Assembly (NCBI GenBank): GCA_002390485.1
Contig: DGPO01000024.1
Coordinates: forward strand, 1-36,201
Source of the DNA: Halieaceae bacterium UBA4438
Lineage (GTDB): Bacteria > Pseudomonadota > Gammaproteobacteria > Pseudomonadales > Halieaceae
Direction: 5' to 3'
DNA length: 36,201 nucleotides
The notes beneath the pieces were generated by a model. That model saw only the letters and a list, made by a program, of their open reading frames with translations. It did no database searches and was not told the DNA's origin. Position 1 is the first letter of the stretch. The number at the start of each line of letters is the position of its first letter. Shown one piece after another: positions 24,836-33,412 of the stretch. The translations under genes were made by a program, and so were the position numbers.

Positions 24836-25315
24836 TTAGAGCAAGGCCATAATTTCGGACTCGATATCAGCAGGTTTTTTCTGCGATCCAAATCGACCGA
24901 CGACCTTGCCGTCTCGATTGATCAGAAACTTTGTGAAGTTCCATTTGATTCGCTCGGTCCCTAAAAGGCCTTTGACTTCAGACTTGAGGTGTTTGTAGAG
25001 CGGGTGGGAGTTAGTGCCGTTCACGTCAATTTTTTCAAACAGCGGGAAACTCGTTTGAAAGCGCATTTCGCAGAATTCAACGATCTCCTCAGTACTTCCC
25101 GGTTCTTGAGACCCAAACTGATTGCAGGGAAATGCCAAGACAGCAAATCCTGCGTCCTTGTGCGTCGCATGAAGCTTTTCCAGGCCTTCGTACTGAGGTG
25201 TAAAGCCACACTTTGAAGCCGTATTAACAATTAACAGGACTTGGCCTTTGTAGTCTGAAAGTGAGGTTGTTGTGCCGTCGGCGAGTGTTGCCGAGTAGTC
25301 GTAAACGCTGGTCAT
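24836..25315 (-). CDS. gpx: Glutathione peroxidase family (BtuE-like)
   Basis: A non-selenium GPx-type thiol peroxidase that reduces hydrogen peroxide and lipid peroxides. The 159-aa product has peroxidatic Cys36 in NTASKCGFTPQY, Gln70 in CNQFGSQEPG and Trp125-Asn126 in KWNFTKFL, which form the catalytic tetrad. A further Cys82 (EFCEMRF) is placed as the resolving cysteine of two-Cys enzymes, which favours thioredoxin as the reductant. No signal peptide is present. It follows the glutamine synthetase homologue by 35 bp on the same strand and may be co-transcribed with it. Confidence 0.95.
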   Translation of the reverse strand: MTSVYDYSATLADGTTTSLSDYKGQVLLIVNTASKCGFTPQYEGLEKLHATHKDAGFAVLAFPCNQFGSQEPGSTEEIVEFCEMRFQTSFPLFEKIDVNGTNSHPLYKHLKSEVKGLLGTERIKWNFTKFLINRDGKVVGRFGSQKKPADIESEIMALL

Positions 25316-25350
25316 AGCGGTATCTCTATAAAGGTCAGCCGCAGAGCAAA

Positions 25351-26691
25351 CTACATTCGAAGGTAAGTTTCCAGCTCGAATTCGGTGACGTGGCGAGCGA
25401 ACTCACTCCACTCCTGTTTTTTTGTGGCCAAAAAGAGGGTTTTAAACTCAGTCGTTAGGTATTCGGAGAGCGTTTGTGCTCCGTCAAACGCATCGATCGC
25501 CTGATCCATGGTCGTGGGTAACGGGGTCGCCTTGATGTCTTGATCCCAGGCATTGCCCTCGATTGCAGGAGGGGGCGTCAGTTTTCCTTCGATACCGTGC
25601 CAAATGCCAGCCAGTACGGCTGCAAGCACCAAATAGGGGTTTGCGTCTGCACCGGCGACGCGGTGTTCAATGCGACGCGCTGAGGGCGGACTTTCGGGAA
25701 TCCGAATGGCGGTTGTTCTATTGTCGTAGCCCCAGGCAGACTCAGTCGGCGCGTGATTTCCTGGTTGGAATCGCCTGTAGGCATTGAAGCTGGGCGCGAA
25801 AAGAAGCATTGATGCTGGGAGAAGTTCGAGGCAGCCCGCAACGGCGTAGCCTAGTAGATCAGAGCCTTCTTCACCGCCATTGTCAAAGACATTGACGTCG
25901 TTCTCTTCGAGCAAGCTGCAGTGGACGTGAAGGCCGTTCCCGGCCTCGTCATCGATGGGTTTTGGCATAAAACTGGCCACAAAACCGTGTCGTGCCGCAA
26001 CCGACCGAATCGTGCGTTGCATTCGAATGACCTGGTCGGCAAGGAGCATCGTGTCGTTGCTGTGCGCCACGTTGATTTCGAACTGGCTTGGCGCCGACTC
26101 TTTAATGATTCCCTCGTAGGGCAAGTCCTGAGTTTTAAAGGCCTGTCTGAGGGCTTCAAGTAGGGGTCCGTGGTAATCCAATTCACTCAGCGCGTAGAGG
26201 TTACCGCCCACTGTGTTTTGGTTTTTAAGGGCAGATCCTATGGACTCGTTGGTCTCTGGCTTTGGGAGCAGGCTAAATTCGAGCTCGACGGCCATGCAGG
26301 GCCTTAGGGACTTTTCGGAGAAGCGATTTACAAGCGCTTGTAGCACCTGTCTTGGGTCGCCCATATAGGGTGATTTGTCCTTATCGAACATGGTTAAGAG
26401 CACTTGCGCTTGATCAACACCACGTTCGGTTAGTAAGGGGCGAAGCGAACCCTCGACCAGATGGCAATAGCCATCAATATCGCCATTGGAATGCGCCAGC
26501 TCAGGAATATCACGACCCCACACGTCGAGCCCTAAGGCTGATTTAGGCAGCTTAAGACCTTGTTTTTCGATCGAATCGAGCTTTTGAACCGGTAGCCACT
26601 TACCCCGCGCGATACCATTGCAGTCGGTGATGAGCGCCTCGACCATCGTAATGTCAGGATAAGCGGTTAAAAATTGTTGTGTCGAATGCAC
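25351..26691 (-). CDS. Glutamine synthetase homologue, PuuA-like (gamma-glutamylpolyamine synthetase type)
   Basis: A 446-aa member of the glutamine synthetase superfamily, probably joining glutamate to an amine such as putrescine with ATP, as E. coli PuuA does. Metal and substrate residues are present: Glu136/Glu138 (VELEF), NGLHVHCSL (252-260), NRTTAIR (324-330) and IEHRVAGADANPYL with Glu342/Arg344. The N-terminus aligns with PuuA (YPDITMVEALITDCNG) and lacks the adenylylation-loop features of GlnA. The start is GTG at 26691; an in-frame stop lies seven codons upstream, and the Shine-Dalgarno is weak. A LuxR-type regulator gene lies directly upstream. No other puu or polyamine-pathway gene is near, so the substrate is open. 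Confidence 0.85.
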   Translation of the reverse strand: MHSTQQFLTAYPDITMVEALITDCNGIARGKWLPVQKLDSIEKQGLKLPKSALGLDVWGRDIPELAHSNGDIDGYCHLVEGSLRPLLTERGVDQAQVLLTMFDKDKSPYMGDPRQVLQALVNRFSEKSLRPCMAVELEFSLLPKPETNESIGSALKNQNTVGGNLYALSELDYHGPLLEALRQAFKTQDLPYEGIIKESAPSQFEINVAHSNDTMLLADQVIRMQRTIRSVAARHGFVASFMPKPIDDEAGNGLHVHCSLLEENDVNVFDNGGEEGSDLLGYAVAGCLELLPASMLLFAPSFNAYRRFQPGNHAPTESAWGYDNRTTAIRIPESPPSARRIEHRVAGADANPYLVLAAVLAGIWHGIEGKLTPPPAIEGNAWDQDIKATPLPTTMDQAIDAFDGAQTLSEYLTTEFKTLFLATKKQEWSEFARHVTEFELETYLRM

Positions 26692-26740
26692 GAAAATGGC
26701 TCGGCTAAATTAAGCCTGAATCATCTAGGGCTGCGCGCTC

Positions 26741-26794
26741 ACCCACAATGCCCAAGTTGGGGCAAGTCATGCCTAACGTGGGTCATTAATGACC
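26741..26794 (-). promoter_or_regulatory. Tandem operator-like repeats and palindrome upstream of the glutamine synthetase homologue
   Basis: Two 16-bp imperfect dyads, TGCCCAAGTTGGGGCA (26749-26764) and TGCCTAACGTGGGTCA (26770-26785), agree at 12 of 16 positions and lie 21 bp apart, two helical turns. ACCCAC (26741-26746) and GTGGGT (26778-26783) form a wider inverted pair. A perfect 14-bp palindrome, GGTCATTAATGACC (26781-26794), overlaps the second dyad and ends at the stop codon of the LuxR-type gene. They lie about 50-100 bp upstream of the GTG start, a usual place for activator sites. Confidence 0.5.
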
Positions 26795-27630
26795 TAATTC
26801 ATGTAAATTTGAAGCGGGTCTTGCCCTTTTGCTTGTGCAACGTAGGGAATGGTGTTGATAAACAGGGCAAAGAGATCGGCCTGACTGTTCACGTCGAGCT
26901 TTTTGTATATTGATTTTCGATGGCGCCGAACGGTCTCAAGTGAAATATTGAGCCGTTCTGCGCTGGTGTCGGCACCGTAACCTCTGAGTAGCAATTCCAG
27001 AACCTCTTGCTCGCGTTCGCTCACGTAACTGGTGCCAAAACATTCAAAGCCCTGTTGTATGTGATGGTCTACACCGGGTTGTAACAGGTTGCTCTCCACG
27101 AACTCTTCTCTGCGGGTGTGAAGCTCGATGAGTTCCGCAATGACTTGGCTAACGCTGTATAGCCAGTTGTATTCGCCATCACTAAACTCACCATGACTCT
27201 CGAGTCGCATGAAGCTGATGTTGACGACGCTGCCGTCGCCAAGCCGCGTCACGATAATGGCTTCATCAACGGTACCTGTACTGCCGTAGTAGTCTCGGTG
27301 ATAGCTGCTGTCTTCGAAGTTGCCGGTAATCAATCGCGACAACCGATAGCAGTTATTCCTAGGGGCGCTCAGTGAAATCTTAAAAAAGGGGTCTTCTCGG
27401 TAGGGGCCTTCAAGGTACTCATCGACTTGAGAGGTGTAGGCTTCTTTTGAGATTTTGTGATCAAGGAGTTTAGGCGGCAAGTCTTTGTGGTAAAGCCAGG
27501 CTTGCGGCAATGCCACGGGCACCTGCGCCTCGATCGCTGCAAACACCTGCTGAAAAAAAATGGGTTCGCCCACGTGAGCAACAATGTTCGCTAGATCGCT
27601 ATTCCAGCGCTGAAAGGCGTTTATTTCCAC
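26794..27630 (-). CDS. LuxR-family transcriptional regulator
   Basis: A 278-aa regulator from GTG 27630. I chose this start because GGAAG lies 7 nt upstream; the frame is open to a TTG at 27660 without a ribosome site. The C-terminal LuxR/FixJ helix-turn-helix (about 205-260) reads SEREQEVLELLLRGYGADTS, then LNISLETVRRHRKSIYKKL. The N-terminal sensor part (YLEGPYREDPFF, DYYGSTGTVDEA) recalls a proteobacterial family of LuxR-type proteins that lack the classic acyl-homoserine-lactone residues and a receiver domain; that resemblance is from memory. Its place ahead of the glutamine synthetase homologue, with operator-like repeats between, suggests it controls that gene. Ligand unknown. Confidence 0.88.
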   Translation of the reverse strand: MEINAFQRWNSDLANIVAHVGEPIFFQQVFAAIEAQVPVALPQAWLYHKDLPPKLLDHKISKEAYTSQVDEYLEGPYREDPFFKISLSAPRNNCYRLSRLITGNFEDSSYHRDYYGSTGTVDEAIIVTRLGDGSVVNISFMRLESHGEFSDGEYNWLYSVSQVIAELIELHTRREEFVESNLLQPGVDHHIQQGFECFGTSYVSEREQEVLELLLRGYGADTSAERLNISLETVRRHRKSIYKKLDVNSQADLFALFINTIPYVAQAKGQDPLQIYMN

Positions 27631-27738
27631 TCGCTGTCTTCCTAGTAAGGCCTGACTCAAGAGTGGAAGGTTTCTTACCTTAGGTCAATCCAATTGGGCG
27701 TGGGGCAGACCGCTGTGGGCGCACTGCGACCTGCATTT

Positions 27739-29448
27739 TCAATGTGCTTTGACGCGTTCCAAGACGTAATTGCTCACTGCAGCGATCGTGACGTGCTCGG
27801 CTTCGCTGTCACAGCGTCCTTGCACCTCAACCATGCCCTCTTTCAGCGACCGCTCACCGATGGTGACGCGTAAAGGCACCCCAATCAGTTCGCAATCAGC
27901 AAATTTAACGCCGGGGCGTTCTTTTCGATCGTCCATAGCGACATTAACGCCCTGTGCACGCAATTCGTGGTAAAGCGTTTCGGTGGCGTCAGCGACACTC
28001 TCGGATTTATCCATGCCCAGTGGGATAAGGACCACTGAAAACGGCGCCATTGTGGCAGGCCAAATGATGCCGCGCGCGTCATTGTTTTGTTCGATAGCCG
28101 CCGCCACGATTCGGGTAATACCGATGCCATAGCACCCCATACTCATGGGAACCGACTTGCCGTTCTGATCCAGCACCTCGGCGCTCATGGCCTCTGAATA
28201 CTTTGTTCCCAGTTGGAAGATGTGCCCAACTTCAATGCCTCGTTTGATTTCGAGATGGCCCGTACCGCAGGGGCTGGGGTCTCCAGCAGAGACTGTGCGT
28301 AAATCCGCAACTTCAAATTTGGGAATATCGCGCTGCCAATTGACACCTTTGAGGTGTTTGCCGTCTTCGTTGGCACCGCAGACAAAGTTCGTCAGCACAG
28401 AGGCGGCGCGATCTACGACGATTCGGACGTCGAGTCCCACAGGGCCTAGAGAACCAAACGAAGCGCCGGTTGCGGTTCTTACGGCTGATTCTTGAGCCAT
28501 TCGCAAAGGCTGGCTGATCCCGCTTATCTTTTCGGCCTTAATTTCGTTGAGTTGTTGATCGCCGCGAAGCACCAAGGCAACGAGGCCGCCTTGTGCATCT
28601 TCCACGAACAGCGTCTTAAGAGAGGTGTCTGGGGCAATGTCGTGGTTCTTGGAAAGGGCGTCAATGGTCTTGGCATCGGGCGTATTAAACAGGGTCATCG
28701 TCTCAAACTCAGCTGCCACGGCCTGCGGCATGAGCGCCTCTGCAAGCTCAACGTTTGCCGCAAAGTCACTCTCTGTGGAGAAGGCAATACTGTCCTCCCC
28801 CGAGTCTGCCAGCATGTGAAATTCGTGAGAGTGACTCCCGCCAATTGAGCCCGTATCCGCTTCAACTGGACGGAAGTTCAAGCCAAGCCGGGTAAAGATC
28901 GTCGAGTAAGCCTCGTGCATACGCCAATAGGTTTGCTCGAGAGAGTCCTGATCGATGTGGAATGAGTAGGCGTCCTTCATTACAAATTCGCGTGAGCGCA
29001 TCACGCCAAATCGCGGACGTATCTCGTCTCTGAACTTGGTTTGGATCTGAAAATAATTGATCGGTAGTCGCTTGTAGCTGCGAATTTCCGATTTGGCCAG
29101 ATCAGTAATCACTTCCTCGTGTGTGGGTCCGAGACAGAAGTCACGGTCGTGACGGTCTTGGAGTCGGCACAGTTCAGGCCCGTATTGCTCCCATCGGCCA
29201 GACTCTTTCCATAACTCAGCCGGCTGAACGACAGGCATAGACAGTTCAACGGCGCCCGCGTTTTCCATTTCTTCACGAACAACGCGCTCGACATTGCGAA
29301 CGACCTTCAGCCCCAGCGGCATCCACGTGTAGATGCCCGCGGCGATCCGCTTGATCAGCCCTGCTCGAAGCATCAGCTGATGGCTGATTACCTCAGCATC
29401 GGCGGGAGTTTCTTTGGTGGTCGACAAGGGGAAATTTGAAAATCGCAT
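27739..29448 (-). CDS. proS: Prolyl-tRNA synthetase (bacterial type)
   Basis: A class II synthetase that charges tRNA-Pro. The 569-aa product (E. coli 572) has the [18 protein letters not shown]-terminal block, LGPTHEEV, motif 2 [17 protein letters not shown], the inserted editing domain (about 225-390) typical of bacterial ProRS, motif 3 around [10 protein letters not shown], and a C-terminal anticodon domain. ATG at 29448 has AGGA about 7 nt upstream and an extended -10 promoter 50-60 bp upstream. No clear terminator separates it from the LuxR-type gene 108 bp downstream; only a 5-bp AAGGT/ACCTT hairpin at 27667-27681 is seen. Confidence 0.97.
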   Translation of the reverse strand: MRFSNFPLSTTKETPADAEVISHQLMLRAGLIKRIAAGIYTWMPLGLKVVRNVERVVREEMENAGAVELSMPVVQPAELWKESGRWEQYGPELCRLQDRHDRDFCLGPTHEEVITDLAKSEIRSYKRLPINYFQIQTKFRDEIRPRFGVMRSREFVMKDAYSFHIDQDSLEQTYWRMHEAYSTIFTRLGLNFRPVEADTGSIGGSHSHEFHMLADSGEDSIAFSTESDFAANVELAEALMPQAVAAEFETMTLFNTPDAKTIDALSKNHDIAPDTSLKTLFVEDAQGGLVALVLRGDQQLNEIKAEKISGISQPLRMAQESAVRTATGASFGSLGPVGLDVRIVVDRAASVLTNFVCGANEDGKHLKGVNWQRDIPKFEVADLRTVSAGDPSPCGTGHLEIKRGIEVGHIFQLGTKYSEAMSAEVLDQNGKSVPMSMGCYGIGITRIVAAAIEQNNDARGIIWPATMAPFSVVLIPLGMDKSESVADATETLYHELRAQGVNVAMDDRKERPGVKFADCELIGVPLRVTIGERSLKEGMVEVQGRCDSEAEHVTIAAVSNYVLERVKAH

Positions 29449-29504
29449 CTACGTTTCCTGTAAGTGGCTGCCTAACGTCGTGTGGCACTGTCCGGTGGAC
29501 CGCG

Positions 29505-29513
29505 AGTGTATCA
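29505..29513 (-). promoter_or_regulatory. Extended -10 promoter for proS
   Basis: The minus strand reads TGATACACT, an extended -10 TGn before TACACT (4 of 6). The start point would be near 29498, giving a leader of about 50 nt. No -35 match is seen. Confidence 0.42.
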
Positions 29514-29650
29514 AACCTCGGGGGGCAGTTCGCGATAGCCAGTGCGCTCATTCGCGATGGTTTGGGCTTGAATCACCGACCCTATTTGGTGTTACATCCT
29601 ATAGCATCGATACAACGATCATCGACTTTAGGGGAAAGGGAGCAATCACA

Positions 29651-30007
29651 GTGCAAACGGACAAGATTAAGCCCAAGAAAACGAATAGTAAGAAAGTCAC
29701 TGGGCAACTGTCTAAGGGCGAATTGCACCGTAAAATTGCAAGTAAGACCGGTCTGACTAAAAAACAAGTCGGTGATGTGTTTCGAGAGTTTGAACAGGTA
29801 TTGGCTGATCAGATGAGTGTGAAGGGCTGTGGTGAAATGACGCTGCCCGGCCTTGCGAAATTCACAACGGCGACACGGCCTGCTGTCCGTGCGCGAAAAG
29901 GAGTAAATCCATTTACCGGCGAGGAAACGCTGTTTGCGGCGCGACCCGAGACCCGAACGGTAAAAATACGTGCACTCAAAAAGTTGAAAAGCTTCTCAAA
30001 CTCGTAA
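29651..30007 (+). CDS. HU/IHF-family DNA-binding protein
   Basis: A histone-like DNA-bending protein of 118 aa. From GTG 29651 it has a lysine-rich tail of about 19 residues (MQTDKIKPKKTNSKK), then the HU helices (LSKGELHRKIASKTGLTKKQ), the beta core and the DNA-binding arm RARKGVNPFTGEET with the intercalating Asn-Pro. It is longer than canonical HU (90 aa) because of both the N-terminal tail and an extra turn near GCGEMTLPGLAKF. AGGGAG lies 8 nt before the GTG; the frame is open 79 codons further upstream across the proS promoter, which I reject as coding. It is a divergent neighbour of proS and probably stands alone. Confidence 0.88.
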   Translation: MQTDKIKPKKTNSKKVTGQLSKGELHRKIASKTGLTKKQVGDVFREFEQVLADQMSVKGCGEMTLPGLAKFTTATRPAVRARKGVNPFTGEETLFAARPETRTVKIRALKKLKSFSNS

Positions 30008-30049
30008 TCCTCGTCTTTGCGCCTAGAATTGCCATTAACCTCGTGCGCT

Positions 30050-30062
30050 GATTAGTGTAATC
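30050..30062 (+). promoter_or_regulatory. Small palindrome in the fmdB leader
   Basis: GATTAGTGTAATC is a perfect 5-3-5 dyad that contains TGTAAT (5 of 6 to a -10). It lies 57 bp before the FmdB-type gene and might be a promoter -10 with an overlapping operator. TTGCCA at 30029-30034 is too far (21 bp) to serve as its -35. Weak evidence. Confidence 0.25.
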
Positions 30063-30118
30063 TCTCGCGCTCTGCGCTTTACAGCCGCAGTACGTTTGCA
30101 ACCATAGAGAGTTTCCGC

Positions 30119-30385
30119 ATGCCAATTTACGAGTATGTATGTGGTGCCTGCGGAGATGCGCACGAGGCACTGCAAAAGATGTCAGATGCCCCGCTGACCG
30201 ACTGTCCTGCGTGCGGGGCGCGATCGTTGAAGAAAAAGGTTTCAGCGCCGGCGTTTCGGCTTTCGGGTAAAGGCTGGTACGAGACTGACTTCAAAACGGG
30301 TGCAAAGAAAAACTTAGCGAACAGCCCAGGCTCTGAGTCAGGCGGTGTCAAAAACACGGCATCGTCTTCGGATTCGTCTGACTAG
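30119..30385 (+). CDS. FmdB-family zinc ribbon protein
   Basis: An 88-aa putative regulatory protein with one zinc ribbon: CGAC (8-11) and CPAC (29-32) CxxC pairs after the family start MPIYEYVC. The tail is rich in Ser, Gly and Asp and looks disordered. It lies 25 bp before aspS on the same strand; FmdB-type genes are found before aspS in many gammaproteobacteria, but their function is not established. The ATG start is set by the family N-terminus. Confidence 0.92.
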   Translation: MPIYEYVCGACGDAHEALQKMSDAPLTDCPACGARSLKKKVSAPAFRLSGKGWYETDFKTGAKKNLANSPGSESGGVKNTASSSDSSD

Positions 30386-30410
30386 AACGACACGAAACTA
30401 GAGAGTACAC

Positions 30411-32177
30411 ATGCGGACACATTATTGCGGGGCCACAAAAGACGCTTCGATCGGCGAAACGGTGACGATCTGTGGTTGGGTGGACAGACGCCGAGATCAC
30501 GGTGGTGTGATTTTTCTCGACATGCGTGATCGAGAAGGCATTGTCCAAGTCGTTTTTGACCCAGACACCAAAGAGTATTTTGAGTTGGCTGACCGTGTGC
30601 GCAGTGAGTATGTCCTGCAGATTACTGGCCGTGTTCGGGAGCGCGCGTCTGAGACCGTGAATCCGTCGATGGCGACGGGACACATTGAGGTTTTAGGTAA
30701 AGAGCTCGTTATCCTCAATGAAGCGGCTCCACCCCCCTTCCCACTGGATGCGCATCAGACGGTGGGGGAGGATGTTCGCCTTCGTTATCGATTCATGGAC
30801 CTTCGTCGTGAGTCGATGCAACAAAATTTAATGACGCGTTCGCGAATCACCTCAACGATCCGTCAGTATCTTGAAACCGCTGGCTTTTTGGATATCGAAA
30901 CACCGGTGTTGACCCGCGCAACCCCTGAAGGTGCTCGCGATTATTTGGTCCCGAGTCGAACGAATGCCTCCAAATTTTTTGCGTTGCCTCAATCGCCTCA
31001 GCTCTTTAAGCAGTTACTGATGGTGTCGGGCTTCGATCGGTATTATCAGATTGCACGGTGTTTCCGAGATGAAGATCTGCGGGCTGATCGGCAACCAGAG
31101 TTTACTCAGATTGATGTGGAGATGTCCTTTACTGACGAATCGGAGGTCATGCAGCTGACAGAAGGTATGGTCAGAGCGCTGTTTCAAACGCATTTAAATG
31201 TAGACCTTGGCGATTTCCCACAAATGACGTGGCATGAGGCCATGGAGCGTTTTGGCTCTGATAAGCCGGACCTTCGTATTGATCTAGAACTCGTCTCGGT
31301 CGATGACCTCATGGCGGATGTGGAATTTAAGGTCTTCTCAGGTCCAGCCAACGATCCGAAGGGGCGTGTTGCTGCGCTGCGTGTACCCGGTGGAGCGACG
31401 ATCAGCCGTAAGGAAATCGACGATCTTACAAAATACATCAGTGCTTACGGTGCTCGTGGGCTTGCGTGGATTAAAGTCAACGACAAGGCATCAGGCGTAT
31501 CAGGTCTTCAATCGCCAATTTTAAAGTTCATGCCTGAATCGACGATCCATGACCTCGTTGAAAGGCTCGGCCTTGAGGATGGCGACATTGTTTTCTTTGG
31601 CGCCGATAAACGCCAGATTGTTAATGATTCTCTGGGCGCGTTGCGACTGAAGGTTGCCGCGATGACCGACAGCGTCAGAGAGGGTTGGGCGCCACTGTGG
31701 GTCGTCGATTTCCCCATGTTCGAAGAAACGTCCAGCGGTGGTTTGACCGCGATTCACCACCCCTTTACGGCGCCGTCTTGCAGCGCTGAGGCGCTCAAAG
31801 CAGCGCCAGAAAACGCACTCTCTCGAGCCTACGACATGGTGCTCAACGGCAGTGAGGTTGGTGGAGGTTCAATTCGTATCCATCGCCAAGAAATGCAAAA
31901 AGCGGTTTTTGATATTCTTGGAATATCCGAAGAAGAAGCGGATGCAAAGTTTGGATTTTTACTGTCTGCGTTGAAACACGGTGCTCCCCCTCACGGAGGC
32001 CTGGCATTTGGTCTGGATCGTCTTGTGATGTTAATGGTCGGCGGCCAGTCCATTCGTGATGTCATCGCCTTCCCCAAAACGCAATCGGCCCAATGCGTGA
32101 TGACTGATGCGCCAGGTGAAGTGTCTGAGCAACAGTTGCGTGAGCTCAGTATTCGATTGAGGGCGCCTGATAAGTAA
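30411..32177 (+). CDS. aspS: Aspartyl-tRNA synthetase (bacterial type), probably non-discriminating
   Basis: A class IIb synthetase that charges tRNA-Asp. The 588-aa product has an N-terminal OB-fold anticodon domain, motif 2 [17 protein letters not shown], the bacterial GAD insertion (about 285-415) and motif 3 with FGLDRLVML. The OB fold reads RRRDHGG with His30. In the Pseudomonas aeruginosa enzyme the matching His marks a non-discriminating AspRS that also charges tRNA-Asn, whereas E. coli has Leu. Residue 81 is Glu here, neither the Gly of Pseudomonas nor the Lys I recall for E. coli. It follows the zinc-ribbon gene by 25 bp and precedes ruvC by 65 bp. Confidence 0.97.
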   Translation: MRTHYCGATKDASIGETVTICGWVDRRRDHGGVIFLDMRDREGIVQVVFDPDTKEYFELADRVRSEYVLQITGRVRERASETVNPSMATGHIEVLGKELVILNEAAPPPFPLDAHQTVGEDVRLRYRFMDLRRESMQQNLMTRSRITSTIRQYLETAGFLDIETPVLTRATPEGARDYLVPSRTNASKFFALPQSPQLFKQLLMVSGFDRYYQIARCFRDEDLRADRQPEFTQIDVEMSFTDESEVMQLTEGMVRALFQTHLNVDLGDFPQMTWHEAMERFGSDKPDLRIDLELVSVDDLMADVEFKVFSGPANDPKGRVAALRVPGGATISRKEIDDLTKYISAYGARGLAWIKVNDKASGVSGLQSPILKFMPESTIHDLVERLGLEDGDIVFFGADKRQIVNDSLGALRLKVAAMTDSVREGWAPLWVVDFPMFEETSSGGLTAIHHPFTAPSCSAEALKAAPENALSRAYDMVLNGSEVGGGSIRIHRQEMQKAVFDILGISEEEADAKFGFLLSALKHGAPPHGGLAFGLDRLVMLMVGGQSIRDVIAFPKTQSAQCVMTDAPGEVSEQQLRELSIRLRAPDK

Positions 32178-32242
32178 TTGCAGTGACGACATGACGTCGG
32201 CGTCAGTTTCCCGCACAATCTAGGCATGGGCGGAGAGGCACT

Positions 32243-32761
32243 GTGACACTTATCTTAGGGATTGATCCTGGCTCGCGTAAGACCGGGTTTGGTGTGGTTG
32301 AGACAGACGGCACGAACACGCGTTACGTGGGCAGTGGTGTAATCAAACTGCCCGTGGATCAACCGTTAGCGCCGCGCTTAAAAGTGCTTGCTGAATCATT
32401 GACAGAAATTATTGGCGAATACCGGCCAACCGTCGCTGTCATAGAACAGGTTTTCATGGCCAAAAGTGCCGATTCGGCCCTCAAACTTGGTCAAGCGCGT
32501 GGCGCTGCAATGGTGATTTGCGCGCTGGAGGGACTTGAAGTCCATGAGTACGCGACGCGAAAAATCAAACAAGCGGTTGTGGGAACCGGTGGCGCCAACA
32601 AAGCGCAGGTTCAGCATATGGTGACGCGGCTCTTGCGATTACCCTCGACGCCGCAAGAGGACGCCAGTGACGCGCTTGCCGCTGCACTGTGTCACATTAG
32701 TGGTGATGCAGTGATGCGTGCAACTGGTGCAAGGGCTTTTGCCACTGGACGACTCAAATAA
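32243..32761 (+). CDS. ruvC: Holliday-junction endonuclease RuvC
   Basis: Dimeric endonuclease that resolves Holliday junctions after RuvAB branch migration. The 172-aa product has the four catalytic acids D8 (GIDPGS), E68 (VIEQVF), D140 and D143 (EDASDAL). The start is GTG at 32243, with GGAGAGG 4-7 nt upstream. The 65 bp before it contain overlapping GACG/CGTC dyads (32185-32204) but no gene; a YebC/PmpR-type gene, common at this spot in pseudomonads and enterics, is missing. Confidence 0.97.
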   Translation: MTLILGIDPGSRKTGFGVVETDGTNTRYVGSGVIKLPVDQPLAPRLKVLAESLTEIIGEYRPTVAVIEQVFMAKSADSALKLGQARGAAMVICALEGLEVHEYATRKIKQAVVGTGGANKAQVQHMVTRLLRLPSTPQEDASDALAAALCHISGDAVMRATGARAFATGRLK

Positions 32762-32779
32762 ACCCATGAGAGCACACGG

Positions 32780-33385
32780 ATGATAGAACGACTGCGCGGA
32801 ACTATTTTGGCCAAGCAAGCCCCCGAAGTCATCGTGGATGTGGGCGGCATCGGCTACGAGGTTCGTGTGCCCATGACGACGATTTACCAGCTTCCGGCGA
32901 TTGGTGAGACCACGATTTTGCTCACTCACTTTGTGGTGCGCGAGGATGCGCAACAGCTTTATGGATTCGTTCGAGAAATCGACCGTCGACTCTTTAGGGA
33001 TTTGATCAAGGTTAATGGCGTGGGCCCTAAACTTGCGTTAGCGATCCTTTCTGGCATGGATACAGAGCAGTTTGCGGACTGTCTGAACCGCAATGATGTT
33101 CAAGCCCTTGTTGCGCTTCCTGGCGTTGGCAAGAAAACCGGCGAGCGACTGTTGGTTGAAATGCGTGACAAAGCGGGGCAATGGTTGTCCGATGTACTGC
33201 CGGCTGAGCGGGCTCATTCGTCACAGACGCCGTCGGTCGATGTGCGAGGCGAAGCCGAGCAAGCACTGGTGGCGCTGGGATATAAACCCACGGAGGCGTC
33301 TCGCCTAATCGCTGCTGTAGATTCGGGCGACATTGACAGTAGTGAAGGGCTCATCCGGGCTGCCTTGCAGTCGGCAATGCGTTAG
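32780..33385 (+). CDS. ruvA: Holliday-junction branch-migration protein RuvA
   Basis: Binds the four-way junction as a tetramer and loads RuvB. The 201-aa product starts MIERLRGTILAKQAPEVIVD, has two helix-hairpin-helix motifs (IKVNGVGPKLALAILS and LVALPGVGKKTGERLLVEM), and a C-terminal RuvB-binding domain after a flexible linker (about 138-152). The gap to ruvC is 18 bp and to ruvB 27 bp. The order ruvC-ruvA-ruvB is standard. Confidence 0.97.
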   Translation: MIERLRGTILAKQAPEVIVDVGGIGYEVRVPMTTIYQLPAIGETTILLTHFVVREDAQQLYGFVREIDRRLFRDLIKVNGVGPKLALAILSGMDTEQFADCLNRNDVQALVALPGVGKKTGERLLVEMRDKAGQWLSDVLPAERAHSSQTPSVDVRGEAEQALVALGYKPTEASRLIAAVDSGDIDSSEGLIRAALQSAMR

Positions 33386-33412
33386 AAAAGTCTACATAGA
33401 AAGGATGCTTGA

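Noticed and set aside
29414..29650. 79-codon upstream extension of the HU-like gene
   Set aside because: It covers the proS start and promoter, reads unlike HU, and a GTG with AGGGAG at 29651 gives a sound start.
29449..29650. Hidden small gene or RNA in the proS-HU gap
   Set aside because: Only promoter-like sequence is seen; no hairpin with T-run and no supported frame.
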